From an uncultured SAR116 cluster alpha proteobacterium (GTDB taxonomy: Bacteria; Pseudomonadota; Alphaproteobacteria; Puniceispirillales; Marisalimonadaceae), in NCBI GenBank assembly GCA_902537945.1, contig CACBDG010000005.1, forward strand, positions 1 through 64,000: a stretch of DNA of 64,000 bases, written 5' to 3'. Positions 24,115 through 34,240 of the stretch are shown here, piece by piece. The position numbers were made by a program, and so were the translations under genes. Positions within the stretch are counted from its first letter, which is position 1, and every line of letters begins with the position of its first letter. The notes under the pieces are model-generated. The model did no database searches. It was not told where the DNA came from and was given only the letters and a program-made list of their open reading frames with translations.

Positions 24115-25731
24115 CTAATTCAAATTGAATTCTTTATAGTTATTGTTTTTAATATTGTCACAAACTTCAGTATATTTTGGAAGACCGCCTGCATATGGCA
24201 TGAAAACTCTAGGCTTGCCAGGAATGTTTGCTCCCAAATACCAAGAATGTTTTACAGTTGGTAAAAGTGTTTTATTGGCTACTGAATTTACCTCAGCACC
24301 CCATTTCTCAGCAGAATTTGTATTAGCTTCAATTGTTGAATAATCTTTTTTGTTCATATATTCTATGCAATCCGTAATCCATTCTACGTGTTGTTCGATA
24401 GCCATTGGCATATTTGTTAGAACTGAAGGACTACCAGGCCCTGTAATTGTAAACATATTTGGAAACCCTGGTATCTGAAGACCTAAAAAAGTTTTTGGTC
24501 CTTCTTTCCATGCATCCTTTAGTTTTAAATTATTTTTCCCAGTTATGTTCATATTCAATAATGGTCCAGTCATCGCGTCATAGCCAGTTGCAAAAACAAT
24601 TATATCTAATTCAAAATGATTATTTTTGGTTTTAATTCCAGTTTTGTCAATTTTCTCAATAGGATCACTACGAAGATCAACTAAATTTATGTTATCCCTA
24701 TTAAAAGTTTCAAAATAATTACTGTCTATGGGTGGACGTTTCCCAGCATAGGGGTGGTCAATATCTGACAATATTGAAGCAAACTTTTTATTTGAAACAG
24801 TTTCTCTTATTTTCTTTTTTATAAAATCAGAGGCTGTTTTATTAGCATCAATGTTAGTTACTAAATCATTAAATACTGCCCTAAACTGAAGCCCCCCTAT
24901 CTCCCAGGCTTTTTCATAAATTTCATTTAATTCCTCTTGATCTACGTCAGCAACTTTACGATTACTTATTTCAAAAGGATGAGCATTAGGTGTACGTTTT
25001 ACTAGTTTTTTGTATAAATTTGAATTTTCTTTTACATGTTTTTTAAATTCTGAAGTTAAAGGTTTATTTCTTGCAGGAATGCTATAATTTGCAGTTCTTT
25101 GGAAAACAGTTAAATATTCAGCTTCTTCAGCAATAACAGGAACTGCTTGAATACCAGTAGATCCAGTCCCAATTTGGCCAACTTTTTTACCAGAAAATGA
25201 GACACCATTTTTAGGCCAGTTTCCAGTGTGGTAGTGTTTTCCCTCAAAATTTTCTAGTCCTTTTATTTTTGGAATATTAGCATTTGATAAACAACCAACA
25301 GCAGATATAAAAAACTTAGCACTAAACTCAATTTTTTTATTAGTAACTATTTTCCATTTTTTTTCATTACTATTAAAAGTTGCACTACTAACTTTTTGTT
25401 GAAAAAGAATATCTTTTCTGAGATCAAATTTTTTAGCAACAAAATTCATATACCTTCTAATTTCAGCATGTCCTGGATATCTTTCTGACCATGTCCATTC
25501 TTTTAATAATTCGTCAGAAAAATAATAAGAATAGGCATGACTTTCTGTATCACATCTAGCACCTGGGTAGCGGTTCCAATACCATGTGCCACCTACATCC
25601 TCTCCTGTTTCTAACACTACACAATTAAGGTTAAGCTGATCACGAAGACAGATCAATTGGTATAATCCAGAGAAACCAGCTCCTACTATTATGGCATCAT
25701 AATCTTTATTATTTAATTTAATTTGATTCAT
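24115..25731 (-). CDS. Flavin-containing Baeyer-Villiger-type monooxygenase
   Basis: A 538-residue FAD/NADPH monooxygenase. The FAD Rossmann motif is IIVGAGFSGLYQL (about residue 15), VGGTWYWNRYPGARCDTES is typical of cyclohexanone-monooxygenase relatives, the BVMO fingerprint FEGKHYHTGNWP is near 163, and the NADPH motif is GQIGTGSTGIQ. FATGYD follows near the end of the NADPH domain. Such enzymes convert ketones to esters or lactones. The native substrate is unknown. Confidence 0.88.
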   Translation of the reverse strand: MNQIKLNNKDYDAIIVGAGFSGLYQLICLRDQLNLNCVVLETGEDVGGTWYWNRYPGARCDTESHAYSYYFSDELLKEWTWSERYPGHAEIRRYMNFVAKKFDLRKDILFQQKVSSATFNSNEKKWKIVTNKKIEFSAKFFISAVGCLSNANIPKIKGLENFEGKHYHTGNWPKNGVSFSGKKVGQIGTGSTGIQAVPVIAEEAEYLTVFQRTANYSIPARNKPLTSEFKKHVKENSNLYKKLVKRTPNAHPFEISNRKVADVDQEELNEIYEKAWEIGGLQFRAVFNDLVTNIDANKTASDFIKKKIRETVSNKKFASILSDIDHPYAGKRPPIDSNYFETFNRDNINLVDLRSDPIEKIDKTGIKTKNNHFELDIIVFATGYDAMTGPLLNMNITGKNNLKLKDAWKEGPKTFLGLQIPGFPNMFTITGPGSPSVLTNMPMAIEQHVEWITDCIEYMNKKDYSTIEANTNSAEKWGAEVNSVANKTLLPTVKHSWYLGANIPGKPRVFMPYAGGLPKYTEVCDNIKNNNYKEFNLN

Positions 25732-25831
25732 TGAAAAGTCTCTTGTAATTCACTTAATATGTTAAAGGAAAAAAATATGAACAGTCAAGACAACTTAGTG
25801 TATAAATATTTTATTTAATAATTTTGGTTAT

Positions 25832-26848
25832 ATGATGGACCCTTTTACTCAAGGAGCATTTGGCGCAATTTTTGCTCAAACAATTTCTAATAAGAAAAAA
25901 ATTTTAGTAGGATCAATAGTAGGTTGCCTTGCAGGTTTGGCACCTGATCTAGACATTTTTATTAGATCTACTTCTGATCCTTTATTAAAATTAGAATATC
26001 ATAGACAATTTACACACTCCATAATCTTCATACCTATTGGAGCTTTAATTGTAACTTTATTTTCGAGAATACTTTTCAGAAAATATTTAAGTTGGGGTGA
26101 AACGTATCTGTTTAGTTTGTTTGGTTTCGCTACACATGGTTTATTAGACGCTTGTACAAGTTATGGGACGCAGCTTTTATGGCCATTTTCTGATGAAAGA
26201 ATTTCTTGGAATTATGTGTCTGTAGTTGATCCATTTTTAAGTATTCCTATATTTCTAATTATAATTTTTGCAATAATTATGAAAAATAAATTAATCACTT
26301 TCTTAGGAATTATTTATATTTTAACTTATCTAACTTTCGGAGCCTTTCAAGAAAATCGTGCTAGATTTATTGGGGAATCTATTGCCAATTTTAGAGGTCA
26401 TGAAAGCAAAAATTTAACTGTAAAGCCTAGTTTGGGAAATTTGTTTTTATGGAAAACAATTTATGAGCATGCTGGTTTTTATTATGTTGACGCAGTAAGA
26501 TTGTTTTCTAAATCAGAGTACTGCCAAGGAACAAAAATTAAGAAACTTAATCTTTTAAATGATTTTTTAGAACTTGATAAAAAAAGTCAACAATATAAAG
26601 ATATAAAAAGATTTAATTGGTTTTCTCAAGGCTATCTAGGAAAAGGAATGAATAAAAATTTAATAACAGACGTAAGATATTCAGCAGTTCCTAATGAAGT
26701 TGATGGTTTGTGGGGAATTAAGATAAATCCAAATAAAACTTATCTTGATCATGTTGATTGGGTTGTAAATAGAAGTAATTATATACAAAAATCGAAGAGA
26801 TTTTTTGATTTGATCTTAGGAAAAAATTGTAAGAATTTAATAAATTAA
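25832..26848 (+). CDS. DUF457/YdjM family membrane-bound metal-dependent hydrolase
   Basis: A 338-residue inner-membrane protein. MDPFTQGAFGAIFAQ, GLAPDLDIFIR, YHRQFTHSIIF and THGLLDACTSYGTQLLWPFS carry the His/Asp residues conserved in the DUF457 family, and at least four hydrophobic helices follow. A soluble C-terminal region spans about residues 175-338. These proteins are annotated as predicted metal-dependent hydrolases; the substrate is unknown. Confidence 0.83.
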   Translation: MMDPFTQGAFGAIFAQTISNKKKILVGSIVGCLAGLAPDLDIFIRSTSDPLLKLEYHRQFTHSIIFIPIGALIVTLFSRILFRKYLSWGETYLFSLFGFATHGLLDACTSYGTQLLWPFSDERISWNYVSVVDPFLSIPIFLIIIFAIIMKNKLITFLGIIYILTYLTFGAFQENRARFIGESIANFRGHESKNLTVKPSLGNLFLWKTIYEHAGFYYVDAVRLFSKSEYCQGTKIKKLNLLNDFLELDKKSQQYKDIKRFNWFSQGYLGKGMNKNLITDVRYSAVPNEVDGLWGIKINPNKTYLDHVDWVVNRSNYIQKSKRFFDLILGKNCKNLIN

Positions 26849-27006
26849 AGTAAATCTCGCTAAGTCTATAAAATTGCAACTCTTAAACTAATAATATCTT
26901 CATAAATCAAAAAAATCCTCATAGTTTTGCTAATTAATGTATTAACAACAAGAAAAAATTATATAATATATATTTCTGATAATAATTTCTTATGTAAGGA
27001 GAGCAT

Positions 27007-27537
27007 ATGCCAATTTATAGTTTAGGTAAAAAAAACCCTCAATTACCCGAAAATGACTTATATTGGGTAGCGCCAGATGCACACGTCATAGGAAACGTTA
27101 TTTTAGGGAAAAATGTTGGTGTATGGTTTGGATCAGTTTTAAGAGGTGATAATGACGTCATTAAGATTGGTGAAGAAACAAACATACAAGAAAACACTAT
27201 AATTCATGTTGATCCGGACTGTCCTGTCACCATAGGTGATAATTGTACGATTGGACACAATGCAATTATACACGGTTGTACAATAGGTAATAATTCTTTA
27301 GTTGGAATGGGTGCAACAATTCTCAACAATGCTAAAATAGGCAACAATTGCCTTGTAGGCGCTGGTGCCCTTGTTACGGAAAATAAAGAATTTCCGGATG
27401 GTTGGTTAATTGTAGGCTCACCAGCTAAAGCTGTAAAAGAACTAAGTCAAGAGATGATTGATAATATGACAAGATCTTCAAAGCATTACGTAGCAAACTT
27501 TAAAAAGTTTGCAAAAGAAATGAAAGAAATCAAATAA
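27007..27537 (+). CDS. Gamma-carbonic anhydrase family protein
   Basis: A 176-residue left-handed beta-helix protein with hexapeptide repeats (VIGNVILGKNVGVWFGSVLRGDN, IGDNCTIGHNAIIHGCTIGNNSLVGMGATI). Zinc-binding His residues are visible in TIIHVD and GHNAIIHG. It matches the PaaY/CaiE/YrdA branch, which has carbonic anhydrase or thioesterase activity. AAGGAG gives a strong start. It overlaps the convergent CoA-transferase gene by 8 nt. Confidence 0.9.
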   Translation: MPIYSLGKKNPQLPENDLYWVAPDAHVIGNVILGKNVGVWFGSVLRGDNDVIKIGEETNIQENTIIHVDPDCPVTIGDNCTIGHNAIIHGCTIGNNSLVGMGATILNNAKIGNNCLVGAGALVTENKEFPDGWLIVGSPAKAVKELSQEMIDNMTRSSKHYVANFKKFAKEMKEIK

Positions 27538-28741
27538 TCTTGTTGTCTTTAAAACTTTCAATTTCATCTTCAGTATAACCTAAACCAGATAATATCTCAG
27601 TATTGTGTTCACCGAGTTTAGGCGCTCTTTTTATGTTCGCAGGTGTTTTGGAAAATTTCCAAGGAGTGCCGTGTACTTTCATATTTTTGTTTAGTTCTGG
27701 GTACCATACTTCGGTTACATAATTATTTTCTTTTATATTTGGATCATTAGATGCTTCAAGCATTGTATTAACATGGGTAGATATCATGTCAGCTTTTCTC
27801 AAGACTGATATCCAATTATCTCTGGTATCAGTTGAGAACAATTCAGCAAGTTTATTTAAAATTTCAGTTTTCTTTATTTCAGATTCAAATGCCAAACCAA
27901 GGTCAATAAGACCATTTTCTGTAAGAATATCAAAAAAGTTAAGAGCTTTCATTGCTTCTTGCCAGTCATCTGGGTCAAGTTGAAGTGCAAAAGGTTTACC
28001 ATTAATATCATTAAAACATGCTGCAATACCTGGCCTTTCTCTCGTTCCATTAATTCTAGCTCCAGTAATTGGTGGCCTGTTACTCCACATTGCTGTAGTC
28101 ATAGTCCAACCAAGAAGTCTAAAAGCACTCCCAACTAAAGAAGTTTCTAACTTTTGACCTTTTCCTGTTTTTTGAGCATTTATATATGCAGCTAAAATTC
28201 CTCCAAAAGTTAGTATTGCACAGCTCTCATCTGCAACTGAGGCTACCCCAGTTCTTAAATTATTTCCTGGAATTGAATATGCTTCAGCTAATCCACTTAA
28301 AGCTTGTCCCACAGCGTCGGTTCCTGGTAAATGTCTATCTGGGGCATCGGGTCCATAAGCAGAAACAGAAGCGTAAACTATTTTAGGATTAATTTTACTT
28401 AGAGTTTCATAATCAAAATTAAGTTTTTCAGCAACGCCTGGTCTAAAATTTTGACCAAATACATCGGCATCTTTTATTAAACTGTGAAGTATCTTTTGCC
28501 CGTTTTCTGACTTAAGATTTAGAGTTAAACTTTTAACTCCTCTGTTATTAGTCTCAAAAAATGATCCAATCTCTCCTTCTAAAAAACCTGAGTTACGATT
28601 GTTATCACCTTTACCTGGTGTTTCAATTTTAATTACTTCAGCACCAAGATCTGCCATTAACATGTAGGGGACAGTTCCAGCTTGTGCTGTTGAACATGCA
28701 ACTATTTTTAACCCAGAAAGAGCTCCATTTATTTCACTCAT
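27530..28741 (-). CDS. CaiB/BaiF family (class III) CoA-transferase
   Basis: A 403-residue CoA-transferase with LKIVACSTAQAGTVPYMLMADLGAEVIKIETPGKGD at the start, VYASVSAYGPDAP, and the catalytic Asp about residue 171 in GVASVADESCAIL. It swaps CoA between organic acids. The enoyl-CoA hydratase gene lies 8 nt upstream on the same strand, so together they probably activate and hydrate an unsaturated acid. The substrate is unknown. Confidence 0.88.
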   Translation of the reverse strand: MSEINGALSGLKIVACSTAQAGTVPYMLMADLGAEVIKIETPGKGDNNRNSGFLEGEIGSFFETNNRGVKSLTLNLKSENGQKILHSLIKDADVFGQNFRPGVAEKLNFDYETLSKINPKIVYASVSAYGPDAPDRHLPGTDAVGQALSGLAEAYSIPGNNLRTGVASVADESCAILTFGGILAAYINAQKTGKGQKLETSLVGSAFRLLGWTMTTAMWSNRPPITGARINGTRERPGIAACFNDINGKPFALQLDPDDWQEAMKALNFFDILTENGLIDLGLAFESEIKKTEILNKLAELFSTDTRDNWISVLRKADMISTHVNTMLEASNDPNIKENNYVTEVWYPELNKNMKVHGTPWKFSKTPANIKRAPKLGEHNTEILSGLGYTEDEIESFKDNKII

Positions 28742-28749
28742 TTTGACCT

Positions 28750-29559
28750 CTAATTTTCCTCTAATTTTGGCATATTATATCTATCTTCTGGTTTAATCCA
28801 ACCTTTGAAGTTTGGTTTTCTTTTTTCTGCAAAGGCTCTTCTACTTTCCATTCTATCCTCAGTGTCGCCGTGAAGATGTAGTTTTTCAGCAAGGTCTGCG
28901 ATATTAGGACTGATTTTTGGTGCCATATGCTTCATCATATAAAGTGTGTTTACTCTTGCAGCAGGAGGAAGTGATAGTAGATGTTCTGCCATTGAATGAG
29001 CTTCACTCATAAGGTCTTTAACTTCGACTAAACGATTAATGAAACCAACTTGATGCATCCTTTCAGCAGAAATTCTATATCCAAAGGCCATTTCAGTTGC
29101 AACGGGATGTGGGAGATTGCCATAATGTCCATGATTATAACCGCCTAGAAGCCATCTTTTTGCTTCTGACATTTCAAAAATTGCTTCTTTTACAGCAATC
29201 CTAAGATCTGTTCTCTCAACTAACATAAACCCACCACCCATTGCATATCCGTTTACTGCTGCTATGACTGGTTTTTGAAGAGCACCTGTTTGAAATGGGT
29301 CAACTAAATTTTCTTCTACAAATTCTTTTGGGGATCCTGGAATGCCTCTATCAATAGATTCTTTCATATCTTCGCCTGCACAAAACCCTCTTCCAGTTCC
29401 TGTCAAAATTGCTACCTCTAGATCTTTATCCTCATGAAATCTATTAAAAGCTTCTGCCATTCCTTTTCTTATAACGGTGCTTAAAGCATTTAGTCTATCT
29501 GGACGATTTAATCTGATAGTAATTATTTGGCCATTAATTTCAGTTTCAACAAAACTCAT
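28750..29559 (-). CDS. Enoyl-CoA hydratase/isomerase family protein
   Basis: A 269-residue crotonase-fold enzyme: ITIRLNRPDRLNALS at the N-terminus, AILTGTGRGFCAGEDMKES forming the first oxyanion-hole segment, and VIAAVNGYAMGGGFMLVERTDLRIA the second. The usual second catalytic Glu region is FEMSEAKRWLLGG. It begins the two-gene unit with the CaiB CoA-transferase and is divergent from frmA. Confidence 0.87.
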   Translation of the reverse strand: MSFVETEINGQIITIRLNRPDRLNALSTVIRKGMAEAFNRFHEDKDLEVAILTGTGRGFCAGEDMKESIDRGIPGSPKEFVEENLVDPFQTGALQKPVIAAVNGYAMGGGFMLVERTDLRIAVKEAIFEMSEAKRWLLGGYNHGHYGNLPHPVATEMAFGYRISAERMHQVGFINRLVEVKDLMSEAHSMAEHLLSLPPAARVNTLYMMKHMAPKISPNIADLAEKLHLHGDTEDRMESRRAFAEKRKPNFKGWIKPEDRYNMPKLEEN

Positions 29560-29681
29560 AGAGATGCTCCTAATTTTTTAAATCTTCAAAGCCTAATTTA
29601 TATACTAAAAAATCTTGCAAGTCATGGATATTAAATCATAATAAAATTTAGATTTTAGAAAATTATTATTTGGGGGGCGCA

Positions 29682-30791
29682 ATGAAAACTAGAGCTGCAG
29701 TTGCTGTGGAGGCAGGAAAACCGCTTGAAATTATGGATGTGGATCTTGAAGGGCCTCGTTCTGGTGAAGTTTTAGTAGAAATTAAAGCAACAGGTATATG
29801 TCATACTGATGAATTCACACTTTCTGGTGATGATCCTGAAGGACTTTTCCCAGCAATCTTGGGGCACGAAGGGGCAGGTTTAGTCAGGGAAGTTGGTAAT
29901 GGTGTAAAATCGCTTATGGAAGGTGATCATGTAATTCCTCTTTACACACCAGAATGCAGAGAGTGTGAGTATTGTTTGCATCCAAAGACTAATTTATGTC
30001 AGGCAATAAGAGTTACCCAAGGTAAGGGTGTAATGCCAGATGGCACTAGTAGATTTTCTATTAATGGAAAACCAATATTGCATTATATGGGAACATCTAC
30101 TTTTTCAAATTACACTGTAGTTCCTGAAATTGCTCTTGCTAAAGTAAACAAAAAAGCTCCTTTTGATAAAATTTGTTATATTGGTTGTGGTGTAACCACA
30201 GGTATTGGAGCAGTTATCAATACAGCAAAGGCAACTGCAGGTTGTAACGCAGTAGTTTTTGGTTTAGGCGGAATTGGGCTCAACGTCATTCAAGGTTTGA
30301 GAATGATAGGAGCAAATATGATAGTTGGTGTCGACATGAATAATAAAAAAGAGTCTTGGGGTAAAAAGTTCGGTATGACACATTTTGTTAATCCGTCCGA
30401 GGTAGAAGGTGACTTGGTAAATTACTTGGTTGATCTTACAGGTGGTGGTGCAGACTACTCTTTTGAATGCATTGGGAATGTCAACGTAATGAGACAAGCT
30501 TTAGAGTGTGCACATAAAGGTTGGGGAGAGAGCATAATAATTGGAGTCGCTGGAGCGGGGCAAGAAATTAAAACTAGACCTTTCCAGTTAGTTACGGGTA
30601 GGAGCTGGAAAGGAACAGCTTTTGGAGGAGCAAGGGGAAGAACCGACGTTCCTAAAATTGTGGAATGGTATCTTCAAGGAAAAATTGATATTGATCCAAT
30701 GATTACGCATAACTTAAAATTAGAAGATATCAACAAAGGTTTTGATTTGATGCATGCAGGTGAATCAATAAGATCAGTTGTAGTTTTTTAA
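29682..30791 (+). CDS. frmA: S-(hydroxymethyl)glutathione dehydrogenase / class III alcohol dehydrogenase
   Basis: About 369 residues from ATG 29682, which follows a GGGGGG ribosome site; the track's TTG is 12 nt upstream. Zinc ligands are in [18 protein letters not shown] and the structural [15 protein letters not shown]; the NAD site is [30 protein letters not shown] and [18 protein letters not shown] are class III signatures. It oxidises the glutathione adduct of formaldehyde, and the next gene completes the path. Formaldehyde would come from methanethiol oxidation or other C1 reactions. Confidence 0.93.
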   Translation: MKTRAAVAVEAGKPLEIMDVDLEGPRSGEVLVEIKATGICHTDEFTLSGDDPEGLFPAILGHEGAGLVREVGNGVKSLMEGDHVIPLYTPECRECEYCLHPKTNLCQAIRVTQGKGVMPDGTSRFSINGKPILHYMGTSTFSNYTVVPEIALAKVNKKAPFDKICYIGCGVTTGIGAVINTAKATAGCNAVVFGLGGIGLNVIQGLRMIGANMIVGVDMNNKKESWGKKFGMTHFVNPSEVEGDLVNYLVDLTGGGADYSFECIGNVNVMRQALECAHKGWGESIIIGVAGAGQEIKTRPFQLVTGRSWKGTAFGGARGRTDVPKIVEWYLQGKIDIDPMITHNLKLEDINKGFDLMHAGESIRSVVVF

Positions 30792-31615
30792 TGAAAAATA
30801 TATCTGAAGCATTTTCATTTGAGGGTAAACAATTAGTCTGTAGTCATCAGTCTATGGTTAATAATTGCGAAATGACTTTTGCGGTTTTCATCCCTCCAAA
30901 GATAAAAAATCCTCCAGTCTTGTGGTATCTATCTGGTTTGACTTGCAGTCACTTAAACGTAATGGAAAAAGGTGAGTATAGAAAAAAAGCAGCTGAATTA
31001 GGCATGGCAATCGTTTGTCCTGACACAAGTCCTAGGGGCGAAAATATACCCGACGAAAAAGATAATTGGCAATTTGGTAGTGGGGCTGGTTTTTATTTAG
31101 ATGCAACAGAATCGCCCTATGACAAAAACTATAATATGTATAGTTATATAATTGATGAACTTCCAAGTGTTATTGAAAATCATTTTGATTTTGATATGTC
31201 TAGACAAAGTATTTTTGGTCACTCAATGGGTGGACACGGAGCTATTATAATGGCTTTAAGAAATCCAAATAAATTTAAAAGTTGTTCTGCCTTTGCCCCA
31301 ATTGTAGAACCATCGACAGCCAGTTGGTCTAGTGAGGCTTTTAAAAAATATATTGGTTTAGACCAAACTAATTGGAAAATATATGACAGTGTAGCTTTAG
31401 TTAAAAAGGGTTATCATTTCCCTGAAATTCTTGTTGACCAAGGAGATGCCGATAGTTTTTTAGAAGATGGGTTAAGGCCATGGCTATTAGAGGATGCGTG
31501 TAAAAACACAAATATTAATTTAAAACTTAGAATGCAACCAAATTACGATCATTCATATTATTTTATTTCAACCTTTATGGCAGATCATTTAATTTGGCAT
31601 AGAGAGAGAATCTAA
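30791..31615 (+). CDS. fghA: S-formylglutathione hydrolase
   Basis: A 274-residue esterase-D-type hydrolase: LWYLSGLTCSHLNVMEKGEYRKKAAELGMAIVCPDTSPRG, catalytic Ser in IFGHSMGGHGAII (about residue 146), Asp in LVDQGDADSFL and His in PNYDHSYYFISTF. It releases formate from S-formylglutathione. The ATG overlaps the frmA stop by one base (TAATG), indicating tight co-expression. Confidence 0.93.
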   Translation: MKNISEAFSFEGKQLVCSHQSMVNNCEMTFAVFIPPKIKNPPVLWYLSGLTCSHLNVMEKGEYRKKAAELGMAIVCPDTSPRGENIPDEKDNWQFGSGAGFYLDATESPYDKNYNMYSYIIDELPSVIENHFDFDMSRQSIFGHSMGGHGAIIMALRNPNKFKSCSAFAPIVEPSTASWSSEAFKKYIGLDQTNWKIYDSVALVKKGYHFPEILVDQGDADSFLEDGLRPWLLEDACKNTNINLKLRMQPNYDHSYYFISTFMADHLIWHRERI

Positions 31616-31617
31616 AA

Positions 31618-32034
31618 TTATTTTTGTGGAATAGAATAAGTAAGTGAAGCGTGGGCAACAGGCTCGTCAATGTCTTCTGAATAAATTAAAACATCTCCTA
31701 CACTTAAAGTTTTTCCTAATTTTAAAATTCTTGCTTTACTAGTTAAATTTTTCTCATTCGGTTTTCTTAAAAAATTTATTGAACAATTAGTTGTAACAGT
31801 AAGACTTTTAGGTCCTATAATACTTAAAGTTGCTAAATAAAAAGTTACATCTGCCAATAAAAACATTGTTGGTCCTGAAACTGTCGACCCTGGTCTCAAA
31901 TGTTCTTCAGTAATATACATTAACATTGAAAAAAACTGATTACTTACATTTAATATCTTGAAGTTTTTACTTACTTGAGGAAATTCTTTATTTAAAAATT
32001 TATCAAGGCTTTCTTTTGTCATCAATTGTTGCAT
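31618..32034 (-). CDS. PaaI-type hotdog thioesterase
   Basis: A 138-residue hotdog protein containing EEHLRPGSTVSGPTMFLLADVTFYLATLSIIG, then NCSINFLRKPNEKNL, typical of PaaI-like thioesterases. It is the last gene of a four-gene reverse run (tautomerase-like, enoyl-CoA hydratase, PcaB-like lyase, thioesterase) and starts 4 nt after the lyase stop, suggesting release of a CoA product of that pathway. Confidence 0.8.
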   Translation of the reverse strand: MQQLMTKESLDKFLNKEFPQVSKNFKILNVSNQFFSMLMYITEEHLRPGSTVSGPTMFLLADVTFYLATLSIIGPKSLTVTTNCSINFLRKPNEKNLTSKARILKLGKTLSVGDVLIYSEDIDEPVAHASLTYSIPQK

Positions 32035-32038
32035 TATT

Positions 32039-33394
32039 TTAAGGTAACTTTCTATTGTCTAAAAGTCTCTGTGCCATAATAGGAGCCGCTCCTAAGTAAT
32101 TAGATGGATCTATAATTTTAAACAAATCTTGCTCATTAAAAAAGTTCGAAATTTCTTTATTTTTTAACAACGTATCTACAAATGATATGTTTTTTTTGAT
32201 TGATTCTCTACAACAGTCATAAACTAAGTCGTGTGCAATTTGTCTTCCCATCTTGTGAGCGAGGACCATCATAACAGACTCTGCAACAATTAACCCATTG
32301 GTTTTATATATATTTTCTTTCATTTTTTCAGGTGAAACTTCTAAACCTTCTAAAAGATACTTAGCTGAGTTGAAAGATGAAGAAGCAATTAAAAAGGCAT
32401 TAGGTATTGCATGCCATTCTACATGCCATTGACCTGTGGCTCTTTCATGATCAAGGACCATAGCATCTAGCATAGAAGAATGATGTTCTCTTAGTAGTTT
32501 TGAACAAGCGAGTATTACTTCAGAAGAAATAGGATTTCTTTTTTGAGGCATTGTTGAAGAAGAGCCCCGTCCGTGAAGATATGGTTCAGCCACTTCTTGT
32601 GTCTCTGTTTGCATCATTAACATTACATCATAAGCTATTTTACCAAGTGATGCGGCGACCATTGCAAGCCAACCAGTTACTTCACAAAAATTATCTCTAA
32701 TTGAATGCCAACTAACGTCAGGTACATTCAGATCCAATTCTTCTGCAAGAGTTGACTGTGTCTTAAGACCATTATGTTCTCCTAAAGAAGCAAGTGTTCC
32801 TGCTGCTCCAAAAAATGAAACATTGAAAATACGTTTCTTTATTTCTTCTAGTCTTTTGTGATGCCTATCTATTCCAGATAACCAAGTAGATGCCTTGTAA
32901 CCAAATGATATAGGTAAAGCATGTTGCAAATGTGTTCTACCAGCCATAGGTGTTTTGATATGATGCTCAACAATTTTTTCTAAAGCATCTGAAATTGACT
33001 TTAGGTCTTTAGATAATAATTCAAGACCCTTTCTAATTTGAAGGACATCTGCTGTGTCCATAATATCTTGTGTTGTAGCGCCCCAATGACAAAATTGTCC
33101 AAAGTTGCCTTCAACTTTTTCACTTAGTTGTTCTACTATTGGAAGAATTGGATATCCAACTATAGATGTTCTTTTTTCAAGTTTCTCCCAATCAATCATA
33201 TCAACTTTTGCTGCTTGGGTTATTTTTTCCCCAGCGTCTTTTGGTATAATATTCAACTTTGACTGTGATCTTGCTAAAGCCGCTTCTACATCTAAATATA
33301 ACTGTGTAGTACTCTGATCAGAAAATAAGAAATGCATTTCTTTAGTACCAAACATTTCTCCCCATATTTTTGAATTTGTTACTAAAGCAGGCAT
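32039..33394 (-). CDS. Adenylosuccinate lyase / fumarase superfamily lyase, PcaB-like
   Basis: A 451-residue member of the aspartase/fumarase superfamily. The signature GRGSSSTMPQKRNPISSEV is intact near residue 280, with GATTQDIMDTADVLQIRKG and AGRTHLQHALPISFGYK as the other two conserved regions. The layout resembles 3-carboxy-cis,cis-muconate cycloisomerase (PcaB) more than PurB. Since pobA-pcaHG lie 9 kb away, PcaB is plausible, but the neighbours here are acyl-CoA genes, so another lyase is possible. Confidence 0.75.
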   Translation of the reverse strand: MPALVTNSKIWGEMFGTKEMHFLFSDQSTTQLYLDVEAALARSQSKLNIIPKDAGEKITQAAKVDMIDWEKLEKRTSIVGYPILPIVEQLSEKVEGNFGQFCHWGATTQDIMDTADVLQIRKGLELLSKDLKSISDALEKIVEHHIKTPMAGRTHLQHALPISFGYKASTWLSGIDRHHKRLEEIKKRIFNVSFFGAAGTLASLGEHNGLKTQSTLAEELDLNVPDVSWHSIRDNFCEVTGWLAMVAASLGKIAYDVMLMMQTETQEVAEPYLHGRGSSSTMPQKRNPISSEVILACSKLLREHHSSMLDAMVLDHERATGQWHVEWHAIPNAFLIASSSFNSAKYLLEGLEVSPEKMKENIYKTNGLIVAESVMMVLAHKMGRQIAHDLVYDCCRESIKKNISFVDTLLKNKEISNFFNEQDLFKIIDPSNYLGAAPIMAQRLLDNRKLP

Positions 33395-33412
33395 TTTATA
33401 TTTCCTATAATT

Positions 33413-34204
33413 TTAATTTTGATACCAAGATGCAGTTCTTTTCTCAAGAAAACTATTTAGGCCCTCTTTTGCTTCATCAGTCATCCTTTTTTGAGAATGT
33501 TCAAAAACAAGTTCGTCAAATTTTTCATCTGATAACATTAAACCACCTTCAATTAAAGTTCTTCTTTTTGTAGCTTCTAGTGCATCTGGAGCGCACATTA
33601 ACAAATCCTCAATAACCGGTTTAACTGCATTTTCAAGGTCACCGGTTCTACAAACTTGGTGAACTAAACCCATTTCCTTGGCTTGACTAGCATTAAAACG
33701 CTCACATGTAAGAGCATATCTTCTTACATTTCTCACCCCAATACTTGCGTTTAAATGAGGTATTATTATTCCTGCCATTACACCCCATTTAGCTTCAGAA
33801 ATAGAAAAGATAGCATCTTCACTAGCTATTACTATATCAGCTGCTGCTGCAATTCCTGTTCCACCTCCAAAGCATCCTCCATGGATCAAGGCAATTGTTG
33901 GTTTAGGGAACTTTGTAAGACCTTGAATCGCTGAAGCTGTTTTCCTTGAAACCTGTATATTTTCTTTTTGACTAAGATTACCAATTTCTTTAAGCCATTG
34001 TAAGTCAGCTCCTGCTTGAAAATGTTTTCCATTACCTTTAATTATGACTACTCTTACGGAACTATCTTTATATAAAGTTTCAAAGGTTTTGATTAATTCA
34101 ATAATCATATCGCCGTTATATGCATTATTTCTCTCCGGACGGTTTAAAATAACTTCAGCAATTCCTCTGTCATTTACACTTGTTAATACAATATTTTCAC
34201 TCAT
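33413..34204 (-). CDS. Enoyl-CoA hydratase (methylglutaconyl-CoA hydratase-like)
   Basis: A 263-residue crotonase-fold protein: EVILNRPERNNAYN, IKGNGKHFQAGADLQWLKE (CoA/oxyanion loop), and IHGGCFGGGTGIAAAADIVIASEDAIFSISEAKWGVMAGIIIPHL with the catalytic region. The AGADLQWLK block resembles AtuE/LiuC-type methylglutaconyl-CoA hydratases. It starts 36 nt after the tautomerase-like gene and 18 nt before the PcaB-like lyase, one operon. Confidence 0.83.
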   Translation of the reverse strand: MSENIVLTSVNDRGIAEVILNRPERNNAYNGDMIIELIKTFETLYKDSSVRVVIIKGNGKHFQAGADLQWLKEIGNLSQKENIQVSRKTASAIQGLTKFPKPTIALIHGGCFGGGTGIAAAADIVIASEDAIFSISEAKWGVMAGIIIPHLNASIGVRNVRRYALTCERFNASQAKEMGLVHQVCRTGDLENAVKPVIEDLLMCAPDALEATKRRTLIEGGLMLSDEKFDELVFEHSQKRMTDEAKEGLNSFLEKRTASWYQN

Positions 34205-34240
34205 TTCTGGTCCTTCTATTCTTTTACTTTAAATACAATT